Source: Pelagadaptatus aseana (GTDB taxonomy: Bacteria > Pseudomonadota > Gammaproteobacteria > Pseudomonadales > Cellvibrionaceae). From it: 64,000 nucleotides of DNA. Positions 52,797 to 61,612 of this stretch are shown here, in pieces (position 1 is the stretch's first letter; every line of letters starts with the position of its first letter). Made by a program: the position numbers and the translations under genes. Location: the NCBI GenBank assembly GCA_040365065.1, contig BAABNI010000012.1:1-64000 (forward strand), given 5' to 3'. A model generated the notes under the pieces. That model was given only the letters and a program-made list of their open reading frames with translations, had not been told where the DNA came from and searched no databases.

Positions 52797-53849
52797 TCAC
52801 CACTGGTAACCAATACCAATGGTCAGCTTCTTGTCTTCCTTGCGGTTATCACCGTTGGGCAGGTTGTCGTAGTCGTACTCAAACTTATACTCAGACACCA
52901 ACCGGCCAACGATTGGCACATCAAAGCCAATCTCTGAATCCAGCACCCAGTCTTGGGAATTATCCGTGGAGTAGAGGAATTCGGCCTTACTGAACAACTG
53001 TATGGAGTATGGCAAGCGATAGCGGAAGTCGTAGGCCAGACTCCAGAAATTTTCAGTCTTGCTGTCTTGCCAATCGGGATCGGCCAGATTTTCAGCGGTT
53101 TCCTCGTACTGCTCTTCGGCGTACTCGATACCGGAAATAATCGCCAACGCCATATTATTGAAATCCCATACCTGGACACCCAGACCGGTACCCAGAGAAT
53201 AGTGAAAATCGATGTCCTTGTTCTCATCCAGACCTATTTCGCCTTTGTTGTACCAGAACCAGCGCTCGGAGAAGAACCAGTCGAGCTGATAGGAAACCTT
53301 GTACATTTCAATCGACGGTTCGCTGTCGTTAGAGTCACTCTCGTAATCCAGCACCGTGATATGGCGCCAGTCACTCTGACGGAAATTGGCGGTGGCGTGA
53401 ACATCAAACTCATCTTTGACTTCATTACCGCGACTGACATTGATCGCCACGGTACTCTTACCCGAATAGGTGTAGGCACCCGCCTGATGCTCAGCGAAGG
53501 GGATGATGCTATCGACCACTGCAAATTCGATGCGCTGCGGCGCCTGATCATCAGCGCACTGATAATTCATGAAGGGACCATCCAAACCACTCACTGTGCA
53601 GGGCTCACGGCGCCCCTCCATTTTCACTTTGGCGGACACCTCAATGTTCTTGACCTTCGATTTGTGTACGGTCAACTGACCAAAATTAAAGGAGTTCCAG
53701 ACCACATTATCGCCCTCAACTTTGAGCAGCAGTCCCGAGACACGGTCCCCGTTATTCATCAACAGTTCATGGGAGTGGGCCAGGGGCAGAAACAGGGCCA
53801 GCAGAGCAAACACGGGCAGTTTGCGCCAGCAGGATTCGAGCAAAAACAT
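52797..53849 (-). CDS. DUF481 outer-membrane beta-barrel protein
   Basis: Exported protein of 350 residues with a signal peptide (cleaved near AHS-HE). An N-terminal small domain (ELLMNNGDRVSGLLLKVEGDNVVW, LTVHKSKVKNIEV) precedes about ten alternating beta-strands, such as DEFDVHATANFRQSDW and LDWFFSERWFWYNKGEIGLDE, and a C-terminal LTIGIGYQW with the terminal aromatic typical of outer-membrane barrels. This fits the DUF481 / YdiY-like family of salt- or stress-associated outer-membrane proteins. The function is unknown. It is a single gene between ampG and fxsA. Confidence 0.82.
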   Translation of the reverse strand: MFLLESCWRKLPVFALLALFLPLAHSHELLMNNGDRVSGLLLKVEGDNVVWNSFNFGQLTVHKSKVKNIEVSAKVKMEGRREPCTVSGLDGPFMNYQCADDQAPQRIEFAVVDSIIPFAEHQAGAYTYSGKSTVAINVSRGNEVKDEFDVHATANFRQSDWRHITVLDYESDSNDSEPSIEMYKVSYQLDWFFSERWFWYNKGEIGLDENKDIDFHYSLGTGLGVQVWDFNNMALAIISGIEYAEEQYEETAENLADPDWQDSKTENFWSLAYDFRYRLPYSIQLFSKAEFLYSTDNSQDWVLDSEIGFDVPIVGRLVSEYKFEYDYDNLPNGDNRKEDKKLTIGIGYQW

Positions 53850-53933
53850 AGCGATCTATACAGGTAGTGGCAAAATCCGCACATTCTAGCGGATCACGGC
53901 CGCTGGCGGTAATTCGAAACTGACTGACGGGTT

Positions 53934-55268
53934 TCAGAGGCCGCGCTGATTGCGCCGCAGCAGGATTGTCGCGAGCACAATCGCAGGAATACCCATCAGC
54001 GCAGCATAAATGAAGAATTGGTAATACCCCGAAGCATCCACGATCACCCCGGAAAAGCCGCTCATAAATTTACCCGGCAGGGTCATCAGCGAGCTGAACA
54101 AGGCGTACTGGGTAGCGGTATAGGCGCGATTGGTCAAACCGGATAGGTAGGCAATAAAGGCCGCATTGGACAAGCCCGCGCTAAGATTATCGGCGCTGAT
54201 CACCAGAGCCAACCAACTGACGTCATTACCGATCAGGGCCAATTGGGCAAACAACAGATTGGTCCCGGCCACCATAATGGCGCCGGCAAGCAAAGGTCGA
54301 TGGACCCCGTAGCGCACCACCAGCAGGCCACCCAAAAAGCTGCCTGCGATGGTCATAAAGAAGCCAAACACCTTGCCAATATCGGCAATCTCTTTTTTGC
54401 TGAAACCCAGATCGAGATAGAAGGGATTGGCCATAATGCCCATCACTATGTCACTGAGCCGGAACAGCGCAATAAACAGCAGAATCACTAAGGCAAAGCG
54501 GCCATTACGCTGAAAAAATTCCACAAATGGGCTGATAACCGCATCGACAAACCAAACGGCCAAACGGCGGCCACGACTGGGGTTCTGATCCAGATGCAGC
54601 TTGTGATGCAAGGTTTCTTCAACGGCCGCGGCATCACCACAATCTTCTCGTGGGGGCTCAGACACCAGCAACACCGTGATGATACCCACCCCCATCAATG
54701 CCGCCATACACCAGTAAGCCATCGGCCAGCTGTAAAACTCTGCGATATAGAGTGCTCCGGCACCGGCCAGCAACATCGCCAGACGATAACCAAAAATATA
54801 ATTGGCCGACATGGCCCCCTGCAGTTCAACCTCTGCCGATTCGATTCGGAACGCATCGATGGCAATATCCTGAGTGGATGAGCTGAAGGCCACCAACACC
54901 GCAAACACCGCCACCCAATAGAGTTCTGCTCTGGGGTCGGTGAACGACATGGCCAACAGCCCGGCAATAATCCCCAGCTGCCCCAGCAGCATCCAGCTGC
55001 GCCGCTGCCCCAACCAGCGGGTCAAACCCGGCAGACGCAGCCGATCGACAACCGGTGCCCACAGCACCTTAATGGAATAGGTAACCCCCACCCAACCAAA
55101 GAAACCGATGGCGCTGCGACTGACCTCCATATCCCTGAGCCAGGCCGACAGCGTCGAAAACACCAGCAGCAGGGGCAAACCTGCGGCAACACCAAGAAAG
55201 AACATGGCGATAACACGGGGGTTGGTGTAGGCGCGAAAGGCTTCAGACCAGGAAGTCGTGGGAGTCAT
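53934..55268 (-). CDS. ampG: AmpG-like muropeptide permease
   Basis: Major facilitator importing GlcNAc-anhydroMurNAc peptides for cell-wall recycling; in species with AmpC it feeds beta-lactamase induction. The 444-residue product has about 12-14 helices and the AmpG-like segments FFLGVAAGLPLLLVFSTLSAWL, STQDIAIDAFRIE, GAMSANYIFGYRLAMLLAGA and SSLMTLPGKFMSGFSGVIVD. ATG at 55268 is chosen, and there is no clear ribosome site. No ampC, ampD or nagZ is in the window. Confidence 0.9.
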   Translation of the reverse strand: MTPTTSWSEAFRAYTNPRVIAMFFLGVAAGLPLLLVFSTLSAWLRDMEVSRSAIGFFGWVGVTYSIKVLWAPVVDRLRLPGLTRWLGQRRSWMLLGQLGIIAGLLAMSFTDPRAELYWVAVFAVLVAFSSSTQDIAIDAFRIESAEVELQGAMSANYIFGYRLAMLLAGAGALYIAEFYSWPMAYWCMAALMGVGIITVLLVSEPPREDCGDAAAVEETLHHKLHLDQNPSRGRRLAVWFVDAVISPFVEFFQRNGRFALVILLFIALFRLSDIVMGIMANPFYLDLGFSKKEIADIGKVFGFFMTIAGSFLGGLLVVRYGVHRPLLAGAIMVAGTNLLFAQLALIGNDVSWLALVISADNLSAGLSNAAFIAYLSGLTNRAYTATQYALFSSLMTLPGKFMSGFSGVIVDASGYYQFFIYAALMGIPAIVLATILLRRNQRGL

Positions 55269-55611
55269 GGAGGGCAAATACAGTCAATCAAATTGTGTCA
55301 AAATTAAGACAGACATGGTCTGTAAAAGTCAGCCCCCACCCTAGCAGACTAGCTGACACAATCCTACAACCGCTGACACCGCTGTCGAAAAAAGCAGCCA
55401 TTCATGTCACCGAAGATGGCCACATCGATCAAAAATTCCAAGTGATCTGCTTCGGCAAAAAGAGCCGTGCTTTATCATAAGCTTCGAGAATAAGCGCAAG
55501 TGGTGCCAAGCCAAGCGCAAACCGACGAATGGGTTTCACACCTTTAGACCATGGCATCGCAGTTACTGGTTGGGATAGAATCCCGCCTCAACATTGCACC
55601 CCCTATCCGTC
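55269..55611. other. Intergenic region between ampG and recQ
   Basis: This 343-base region separates divergent ampG and recQ. A short plus-strand open frame (55295-55480, 61 codons) lacks a ribosome site and recognisable protein features. A perfect palindrome ACAGACATGGTCTGT lies at 55309-55323, close to the ampG start, and could be an operator. No other structure was recognised. Confidence 0.6.
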
Positions 55612-57411
55612 ATGGCCAACCCTCTTCACATTCTGCAGCACACCTTTGGTTACGACAGCTTTCGCGGTCAGCAACAGGCCATTATCGAGGCCGTTACTCA
55701 GGGACATGACGCTCTGGTACTGATGCCAACCGGCGCGGGCAAATCCCTGTGCTATCAAATTCCGGCACTGGCCAGAGCCGGCTGCGGCATCGTGGTATCC
55801 CCTCTGATTGCGTTAATGCAGGATCAGGTAGACGCCCTCCGGGAGCTCGGCATTCGCGCCGCCTACCTGAATTCGACATTGTCGTTGGAGCAAACCCGTA
55901 ATATTGAAGCACAACTGCTCAACGGCGAGCTGGATTTTCTCTATATCGCGCCCGAGCGACTGATTCAGGAACGTTCACTGCAATTGCTGGCCCAGGCCCA
56001 ACTGGCCCTGTTTGCCATTGACGAAGCCCACTGTGTTTCCCAATGGGGGCACGACTTTCGCGCCGATTATCTGCAGCTGCAACTGCTGCCCCAACGGTTT
56101 GCGCACATCCCGCGAATAGCCCTGACGGCCACCGCCGATCAACGCACCCGAGGGGAAATCGCCGAACGCCTGCAACTGCAGCAGGCCCGGCAGTTTGTCT
56201 CCGGGTTTGATCGCCCCAATATCCGCTACCGCATAGGCCTTAAGTACAATGCCCGGCAGCAGTTGCTGCGTTTTCTCAAAGATGAATACCCGGACGAAGC
56301 CGGTGTCATCTACTGCCTGTCGCGCAAAAAGGTGGAGGATACCGCTTACTGGCTGCAGGAACAGGGGTTTAACGCCCTGCCGTATCACGCGGGCCTGAGC
56401 AGTGAAGTGCGCGCCCGGCACCAGTCGCGCTTTTTACGCGAGGACGCCATTGTCATGGTCGCCACCATTGCTTTCGGTATGGGCATCGACAAACCGGATG
56501 TACGCTTTGTGGCGCACCTCGACATGCCCAAAAATGTCGAATCCTATTATCAGGAAACCGGTCGTGCCGGCCGCGATGGCGAACCGGCCGATGCCTGGAT
56601 GATTTACGGTCTGCAAGACATCGTCAAACTCCGGCAAATGATGGAGAACTCCGAAGGCAGCCTGGAACACAAACTGGCCGAGCAGCACCGCCTCAATGCC
56701 ATGCTGGGGCTGTGTGAAATCACCAGCTGTCGGCGTCAGGCGTTGCTGAACTACTTTGGCGACCAGCTGGAACAACCCTGCGGTAACTGCGACACCTGCC
56801 TTGAACCACCGCAAACCTGGGATGGCACAGAAGCGGCGCGCAAGGCGTTAAGTGCGGCCTATCGTACCGGTCAGCGCTTCGGGGTCAGTCATTTGATTGA
56901 CGTACTGCGAGGCGTCTCGACCGACAAGGTAGAACAATGTCAGCACCAACGGCTGCCGACCTTCGGCGTCGGTAAAGAACTGGACACCAACCAATGGCGC
57001 TCAGTGTTCCGACAATTGGTCGCCAGGGGCTATTTGAGCGTCGACCTGCAGGGATATGGTGGTCTCAAACTGGAGCAATTATGCCGCCCATTATTGCGCG
57101 GAGAAGAAACCATTGACCTGCGCCTGGATCAGCGCAAACGCCCGGCCCGGCAAACCACCAAAACCGCGCTGCCCGCCGATCTCGACATCGCACTGTGGGA
57201 GGCTCTGCGCGAGTGCCGCCGAGAATTGGCCGATGCTCAGGATGTGCCACCCTATGTGGTATTCAGCAACGCCACGCTGCAGGAAATGTGTGTCCGGATG
57301 CCATCGGATATTGACCAGATGGCACTGATTAACGGCGTGGGGGAACGCAAACTCGACAAATACGGTTACAGTTTCCTCAAGGTGATACGGGATCATCAGG
57401 CCCGGACCTGA
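55612..57411 (+). CDS. recQ: ATP-dependent DNA helicase RecQ
   Basis: 3'-5' helicase of the RecF recombination pathway. Helicase motifs are visible: I MPTGAGKSLCYQ, II FAIDEAHCVSQWGHDFR with DEAH, III LTATAD, and VI QETGRAGRDGEPA. A zinc-binding domain (CEITSCRRQALLNYFGDQ, CGNCDTC), a RecQ winged helix (FGVSHLIDVLRG) and a C-terminal HRDC domain (PYVVFSNATLQEMC) follow in order. ATG at 55612 (MANPLHIL) matches the family; two codons of doubtful status lie upstream. The product is 599 residues, standard length. Confidence 0.96.
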   Translation: MANPLHILQHTFGYDSFRGQQQAIIEAVTQGHDALVLMPTGAGKSLCYQIPALARAGCGIVVSPLIALMQDQVDALRELGIRAAYLNSTLSLEQTRNIEAQLLNGELDFLYIAPERLIQERSLQLLAQAQLALFAIDEAHCVSQWGHDFRADYLQLQLLPQRFAHIPRIALTATADQRTRGEIAERLQLQQARQFVSGFDRPNIRYRIGLKYNARQQLLRFLKDEYPDEAGVIYCLSRKKVEDTAYWLQEQGFNALPYHAGLSSEVRARHQSRFLREDAIVMVATIAFGMGIDKPDVRFVAHLDMPKNVESYYQETGRAGRDGEPADAWMIYGLQDIVKLRQMMENSEGSLEHKLAEQHRLNAMLGLCEITSCRRQALLNYFGDQLEQPCGNCDTCLEPPQTWDGTEAARKALSAAYRTGQRFGVSHLIDVLRGVSTDKVEQCQHQRLPTFGVGKELDTNQWRSVFRQLVARGYLSVDLQGYGGLKLEQLCRPLLRGEETIDLRLDQRKRPARQTTKTALPADLDIALWEALRECRRELADAQDVPPYVVFSNATLQEMCVRMPSDIDQMALINGVGERKLDKYGYSFLKVIRDHQART

Positions 57412-57426
57412 CCCGTGGTACAACCG

Positions 57427-57693
57427 TTATTCCGTTTCATCCAGAATGCTGAAAGAAACAAAGGTCGCCAGAATCAACCCGGTCACTACCAGTGGTGGCG
57501 AGGGGAAGCCCAGCAACAAGAGCCCGGTAAACAACCAGACCCGCTCAACGATGACTCGGCGGCGGCGATAGTCCTCTGTAAAACGACGACGGTGGAAGTG
57601 CGCCTTATCCGGTTTCTGCGAATCCATCCAGACAGGACGCCAGGTCAACTGGAGTATTAATAAGCCGTAAAACGACAGCAGCGCTTTTAACAT
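57427..57693 (-). CDS. Small membrane protein of unknown function
   Basis: The 88-residue product has one N-terminal hydrophobic helix (LLSFYGLLILQLTW), a basic central part (KAHFHRRRFTEDYRRRRVIVERV) and a C-terminal hydrophobic stretch (WLFTGLLLLGFPSPPLVVTG), suggesting two transmembrane helices with a cytoplasmic basic loop. I recall similar small proteins in other gammaproteobacteria but no named family. It is convergent with recQ, 15 bases apart. Coding status is supported by composition and a plausible topology only. Confidence 0.55.
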   Translation of the reverse strand: MLKALLSFYGLLILQLTWRPVWMDSQKPDKAHFHRRRFTEDYRRRRVIVERVWLFTGLLLLGFPSPPLVVTGLILATFVSFSILDETE

Positions 57694-57833
57694 TTTGGAC
57701 TCCTACCCAACATTGCACTCGAAGGCTTACTGTCAGTATAGGTACAGCTTCACTGGTCAGACCCTGATTTTATAAGGCCAAGTCTTTCTATAAAGACATG
57801 GGTTTTATTACCGCTGCAGACTTTCAGGCACAA

Positions 57834-57857
57834 AAAAGCGGGCAAATGCCCGCTTTT
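57834..57857 (-). terminator. Terminator after the Ala-rich lipoprotein gene
   Basis: AAAAGCGGGC and GCCCGCTTTT pair around AAAT. On the minus strand the stem runs into TTTTTTG, 25 bases past the lipoprotein stop at 57883. Confidence 0.85.
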
Positions 57858-57882
57858 AAACATGGCCGAGACACCAACATAA

Positions 57883-58254
57883 TCAGTTGTTCATATTCAT
57901 CAGGGCATCTTTGGTTTCTTCCGCCTGCTGCATCAGGTCACTGCCCTGAGCTTCAGCCTCCGACTTCATTTCAGCTGCCTTGTCTTTGGCCTCTTCCACC
58001 ATTTCTTCGGCGTCCTGCTTGATCTCAGTGGCTTTCTCCTGAGTCGCTACGACCACTTCATCGGCTTTTTGCTTGGCATCTGCCGCCATCTGCTTGGCAG
58101 CCTCCATATCCTTGGCAGCTTTGTCTGCCATGGCTTCCTTGGCCGGCACCGACTGTTCCAGCTCGGTATCTTCTCTCTTTTCCGCACACCCCAATGACAA
58201 CAGTGTGGCCAGAGCCAGAGAGGGGATAAATGCATAATGTTTGATAAATGTCAT
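57883..58254 (-). CDS. Small Ala/Lys/Glu-rich coiled-coil lipoprotein
   Basis: The 123-residue product has a lipoprotein signal with lipobox LSLGC (Cys 23), so it should be membrane anchored. The rest is almost pure Ala, Lys, Glu and Met in long amphipathic helix (KEAMADKAAKDMEAAKQMA, ADAKQKADEVVVATQEKA, DAEEMVEEAKDKAAEM), a coiled-coil or apolipoprotein-like pattern. I do not recognise a named family. It may be a structural envelope protein of the Lpp/OprI kind, though it does not end in the Lys of Lpp. It is monocistronic with its own terminator. Confidence 0.8.
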   Translation of the reverse strand: MTFIKHYAFIPSLALATLLSLGCAEKREDTELEQSVPAKEAMADKAAKDMEAAKQMAADAKQKADEVVVATQEKATEIKQDAEEMVEEAKDKAAEMKSEAEAQGSDLMQQAEETKDALMNMNN

Positions 58255-58468
58255 AACTTATCTATTCCTGATTTTCGTCACTATGAGATAGAATTTTTGC
58301 CCTGATACGCGGTCATATTCCAGGTTGTCATGCCCGGGTAGCGATAACCTCAAGGCGCTACCATAATATAGGGCAAACCAAACATGGCAGACCAAGGCGA
58401 AAATGGCAAACTTTGTCCATATAGCCATCCCCCTGAAACAGTAATGCATTCGTGAGACCGGAGGCCTT

Positions 58469-58966
58469 GTGGACCCACTTACACGCCTGATGACTTTGGT
58501 GGAAGACCAAAATCTGAGTCAGCTTGAAATTATGAGAGAAGCTTGCCAGGCCATTAACCAGCTTATTCCCAAAGCCAACCGGGTCAGTCTGTGGGCGTTT
58601 GAAGACAACAACAGGCAAATTCGCAGCCTGGTGAATTTCGATGCGGCAAGCAACGAATTCAGTGAAGGTATTATTCTTAAGCAAGCCGATTACCCCCCCT
58701 ATTTCAAAGCCATCATCGAAGAGGATCTGGTGGTAGCATCAGACGCCCGAAATCACTCAGTAACCAATTGCTTCAATCAAAGCTATTTTGAACCTCTGGG
58801 CATTTACTCTCTGCTGGACTTTATCCTCCATGAAAACTTTGTTGCCACCGGCGTGGTTTGCTGTGAAAGCGCTGGACAAAAAATCGAATGGAGCAAAGAC
58901 GATATAGACAACGTCAGAATGGTCGCATCAGTAATTTCCTTCTGCTTCCACCTGGACAAGAATTGA
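58469..58966 (+). CDS. Stand-alone GAF domain protein
   Basis: Cytosolic protein of 165 residues formed of one GAF-type sensor domain: NRVSLWAFEDNNRQIRSLVNF, YPPYFKAIIEEDLVVASDAR, YSLLDFILHENFVATGVVCCE and DDIDNVRMVASVISFCFHL. No effector domain is attached. It contains three conserved-looking cysteines (VVCCE, SFCF), which might bind a metal or sense redox. GTG at 58469 follows GGAGG by four bases. It converges with the hybrid histidine kinase gene, only four bases apart, and may act in the same signalling route. Confidence 0.85.
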   Translation: MDPLTRLMTLVEDQNLSQLEIMREACQAINQLIPKANRVSLWAFEDNNRQIRSLVNFDAASNEFSEGIILKQADYPPYFKAIIEEDLVVASDARNHSVTNCFNQSYFEPLGIYSLLDFILHENFVATGVVCCESAGQKIEWSKDDIDNVRMVASVISFCFHLDKN

Positions 58967-58970
58967 TTTT

Positions 58971-60926
58971 CTAGTCTTGCAACAGAGCCAACAGTGCTTC
59001 AACTTTTGGCGCAATCGCGGCGATATTGATCTGACCATCTCTGGGCACAAGCCCGGCCTCAATATCACGGCAGACATCACCAATCACCGGAAATTCGAAT
59101 AACAGCGCAGCCCCCTTCAGCTGATGCACTTCGTGCTTCAGCAAACCCAGATTCATCTCTCGCCAGCTGCTCTCTATGCTCTGCAAATAATCGGGAAAGC
59201 GCTGTTTCAACATGGCCTTTAAATCAGTTTCAGCGGCGTTGTCCTGCAAGCTCTCCGGCGTCAGTGCCAGCGTCTGTTTATCTCCCAGACATCTGGCAAC
59301 CGTATCAACAAACTGCTGTAACTCAAACGGCTTGCCGATGTAGTCATCAAACCCTGCCGCCTTATAGCGTTCAACATCGTCGCTCATAACATTGGCGGTC
59401 AACGCAATCACCGGGCTGGCACACTACATGGCGTGAATTTCCTGCAGCGCATCCAGACCACTCATAACCGGCATTTGGATATCCATCAAAATAAGATCAA
59501 ACGGTACCGAACTGGAGACCAGATTGACCGCTTCACGACCATTGGCAACCGAGCTGACCTCCAACCCCATACGCTCGAGCAAACTGCAAAAAAGTCGATT
59601 ATTCTCAGGCTGATCTTCGGCCACCAAAATGCGCCCTGATAACTGCGGCAGGGGCTGCACATCCGGAACTTCCGCAACACGAGCCTTAAGCGCGTTAAGA
59701 TCGGCGCGGCCACTGGCTTGTTCAACCTGCACGATCACCCGAAACCGACTACCCCGCCCCAGCTGGCTCTGTACTTCAATATTGCCCCCCATCAGTCGCG
59801 CAAATTGCAGAGACAGGTTCAAGCCCAACCCGGTGCCGCCATAGCGTCGGGTAATGGAATTATCGGTCTGGGAAAAAGCGCTGAACAAGTCCTGCTGTTG
59901 TACTTCGCTAATGCCGATACCGGTATCTTCCACATCCACACTCAGAGTGTTTTCATCAAACGCCACCAATACCGACACCTTACCGACTTCGGTAAATTTC
60001 ACGGCATTAGAAGTCAGGTTCAGCAAAATCTGCTTCAGGCGGGTGGCATCGGTATGCACCGTCTCTGGAATGGGTTCGCGATAACGGATCAGAAATTCCA
60101 ACCCCTTGGCCTTCGCCTGAGAAGCCATAATGGCTTCAACATCGTAAAACAATACCAACAGATTGACCGGTCCCGTTTCCAGCTCCAGCTTACCGGCTTC
60201 GATCTTGGAGATATCCAGTACATCGTTCATCAGATCCAGCAGATGGCAACTATTGGAGTGAATATAACTGGCCGCCTCGCGAACCTCTTCGGCCGTGTAA
60301 TCCCCCATCAACATACTCTCAGTATTGCCAATAATGGCTGTCAAAGGGGTGCGCAGTTCATGGCTGATATTGGCCAGAAAGCGCTGCTTGGCGGAATTGG
60401 CCCGGATCAATTCTTCGGTGCGTTCAAATACTTTGGCTTCCAGACTTTCATTGATACGTGACAGGGCTTTGTTATAGATTTCGGCCTGTTGACGCGCCAT
60501 GGTAGACGTTCTTTCAGCGTCTTTCAGAGAAGTGATATTGCGAGCCACGCCGCAGATATACGCCGGCTTACTGCCCTTCTCAAACAACGGTACCAACAGG
60601 GTGTGCCAAACATCGGCCACCCCCTCACTCTGGGAAAACTCCTTTTCAACTACAATCGGTTGCTGAGCAATGAGTGCCTGCCGATAGGAATCATACAGCT
60701 GCTCAATAGTGTGACTGCCCCAGAGCTTGTTCAAATCAAGCTGTCGTAAGCGGGCATTGTCATCCAGCCCCATGACCCGTCTGGCCGCGGCATTGCAATG
60801 ATAGAGCCGGAAACTGTTGTCAGGCTCCACCGAGACAATGAACATCACGTCATCGGTGTAAGCCCATAGCTGGTGAAAGCACTCCAGCACCAGCTCATCG
60901 CGACCATCGAGCTTCGACTGTGTCAT
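58971..60926 (-). pseudogene. Hybrid histidine kinase (PAS-HisKA-REC-HPt) interrupted by one in-frame TAG
   Basis: One reading frame spans 60926 to 58971 except for a single TAG at 59424-59426. Before it lie a PAS domain (about 25-140), HisKA ANISHELRTPLTAIIGNTES, N box LTSNAVKFTE, G boxes DTGIGIS and GGTGLGLNL, and a receiver with phospho-acceptor Asp in LILMDIQMPVMSG. After it the same frame continues as CASPVIALTANVMSDDVERY, finishing the receiver with IGKPF, then an HPt domain with HQLKGAALLFEF. One codon replaced by TAG fits a point nonsense change (for example from CAG, AAG, GAG or TGG) or a sequence error. With the stop, receiver and HPt are lost. A GTG at 59411 could start a separate C-terminal fragment. 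Confidence 0.9.
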
Positions 60927-60951
60927 GGCTCAAAGCCTGCGCCGGATGAAA

Positions 60952-61593
60952 TCAGGAAAGTCCCAATTTGATGGCCGCATGAGTCGCCTCTACCCGGGAA
61001 GAGATATTGAGTTTCTGATAAATGGTTTTGGTGTATCCGGCAATGGTATGAGGTGACAAGGTCAACACCTGGGCAATTTCTGCACGGTTCAATCCCTTGG
61101 CCAACAGTGCCAACACCTCTTCTTCACGCTTGGTTAACACCGCCTGTTCCGGTGTTTCCATGGGCTTGTTGAAGAAATGCAGAATTTTGCGGGAGATGGA
61201 GGGCGACAGCGGCGGCACCCCATTCACAATCCCCTGTAGTTGACCCACGATGGTGTCAATGGGTTCGTTTTTAAGCAGGTAACCTGAAGCGCCCTGGCGT
61301 AGGCTTTGAAACACAAAGTCATCATCATCATGGGCTGTCAGAACAATGCAGCAAATATTGAAAGGGGGCGCCGTGTAAGTTGGCAGTAACGCCAGCCCCT
61401 TGCCATCGGGGAGATTAATATCGATCAGAGCCATATCAATGGCCTCTGCTTCAAGTACGGTTCTGGCCTGCTGCAAGCTGGTCGCCTTGTAGACCCGCTC
61501 CACACCAGCCAGTCCCTCCTTTACCTTGAGGGCAAGTAATTCCAGAACGGCGGGCTCATCCTCAACCACCAATATTTTTTTAATGTCGTCCAT
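60952..61593 (-). CDS. NarL/LuxR-type response regulator
   Basis: Response regulator of 213 residues. The receiver has LVVEDEP, phospho-acceptor Asp in MALIDINLPDGKG and a LLKNEP block. The C-terminal LuxR-type helix-turn-helix reads TKREEEVLALLAKGLNRAEIAQVL followed by SPHTIAGYTKTIYQKLNISSR. It lies 25 bases upstream of the hybrid histidine kinase gene on the same strand and is a likely output of that kinase, with the HPt as relay. The regulated genes are not evident; pldA is the next gene upstream. Confidence 0.92.
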   Translation of the reverse strand: MDDIKKILVVEDEPAVLELLALKVKEGLAGVERVYKATSLQQARTVLEAEAIDMALIDINLPDGKGLALLPTYTAPPFNICCIVLTAHDDDDFVFQSLRQGASGYLLKNEPIDTIVGQLQGIVNGVPPLSPSISRKILHFFNKPMETPEQAVLTKREEEVLALLAKGLNRAEIAQVLTLSPHTIAGYTKTIYQKLNISSRVEATHAAIKLGLS

Positions 61594-61612
61594 AAACCTA
61601 GTCCGTAGCAGC

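Noticed and set aside
55295..55480. 61-codon open frame in the ampG-recQ gap
   Set aside because: No ribosome site, no recognisable feature, and composition like non-coding DNA.
59424..59426. Pyrrolysine or other recoding at the TAG
   Set aside because: No pyl genes or readthrough context are seen, other genes in the window end normally, and a point mutation explains it more simply.
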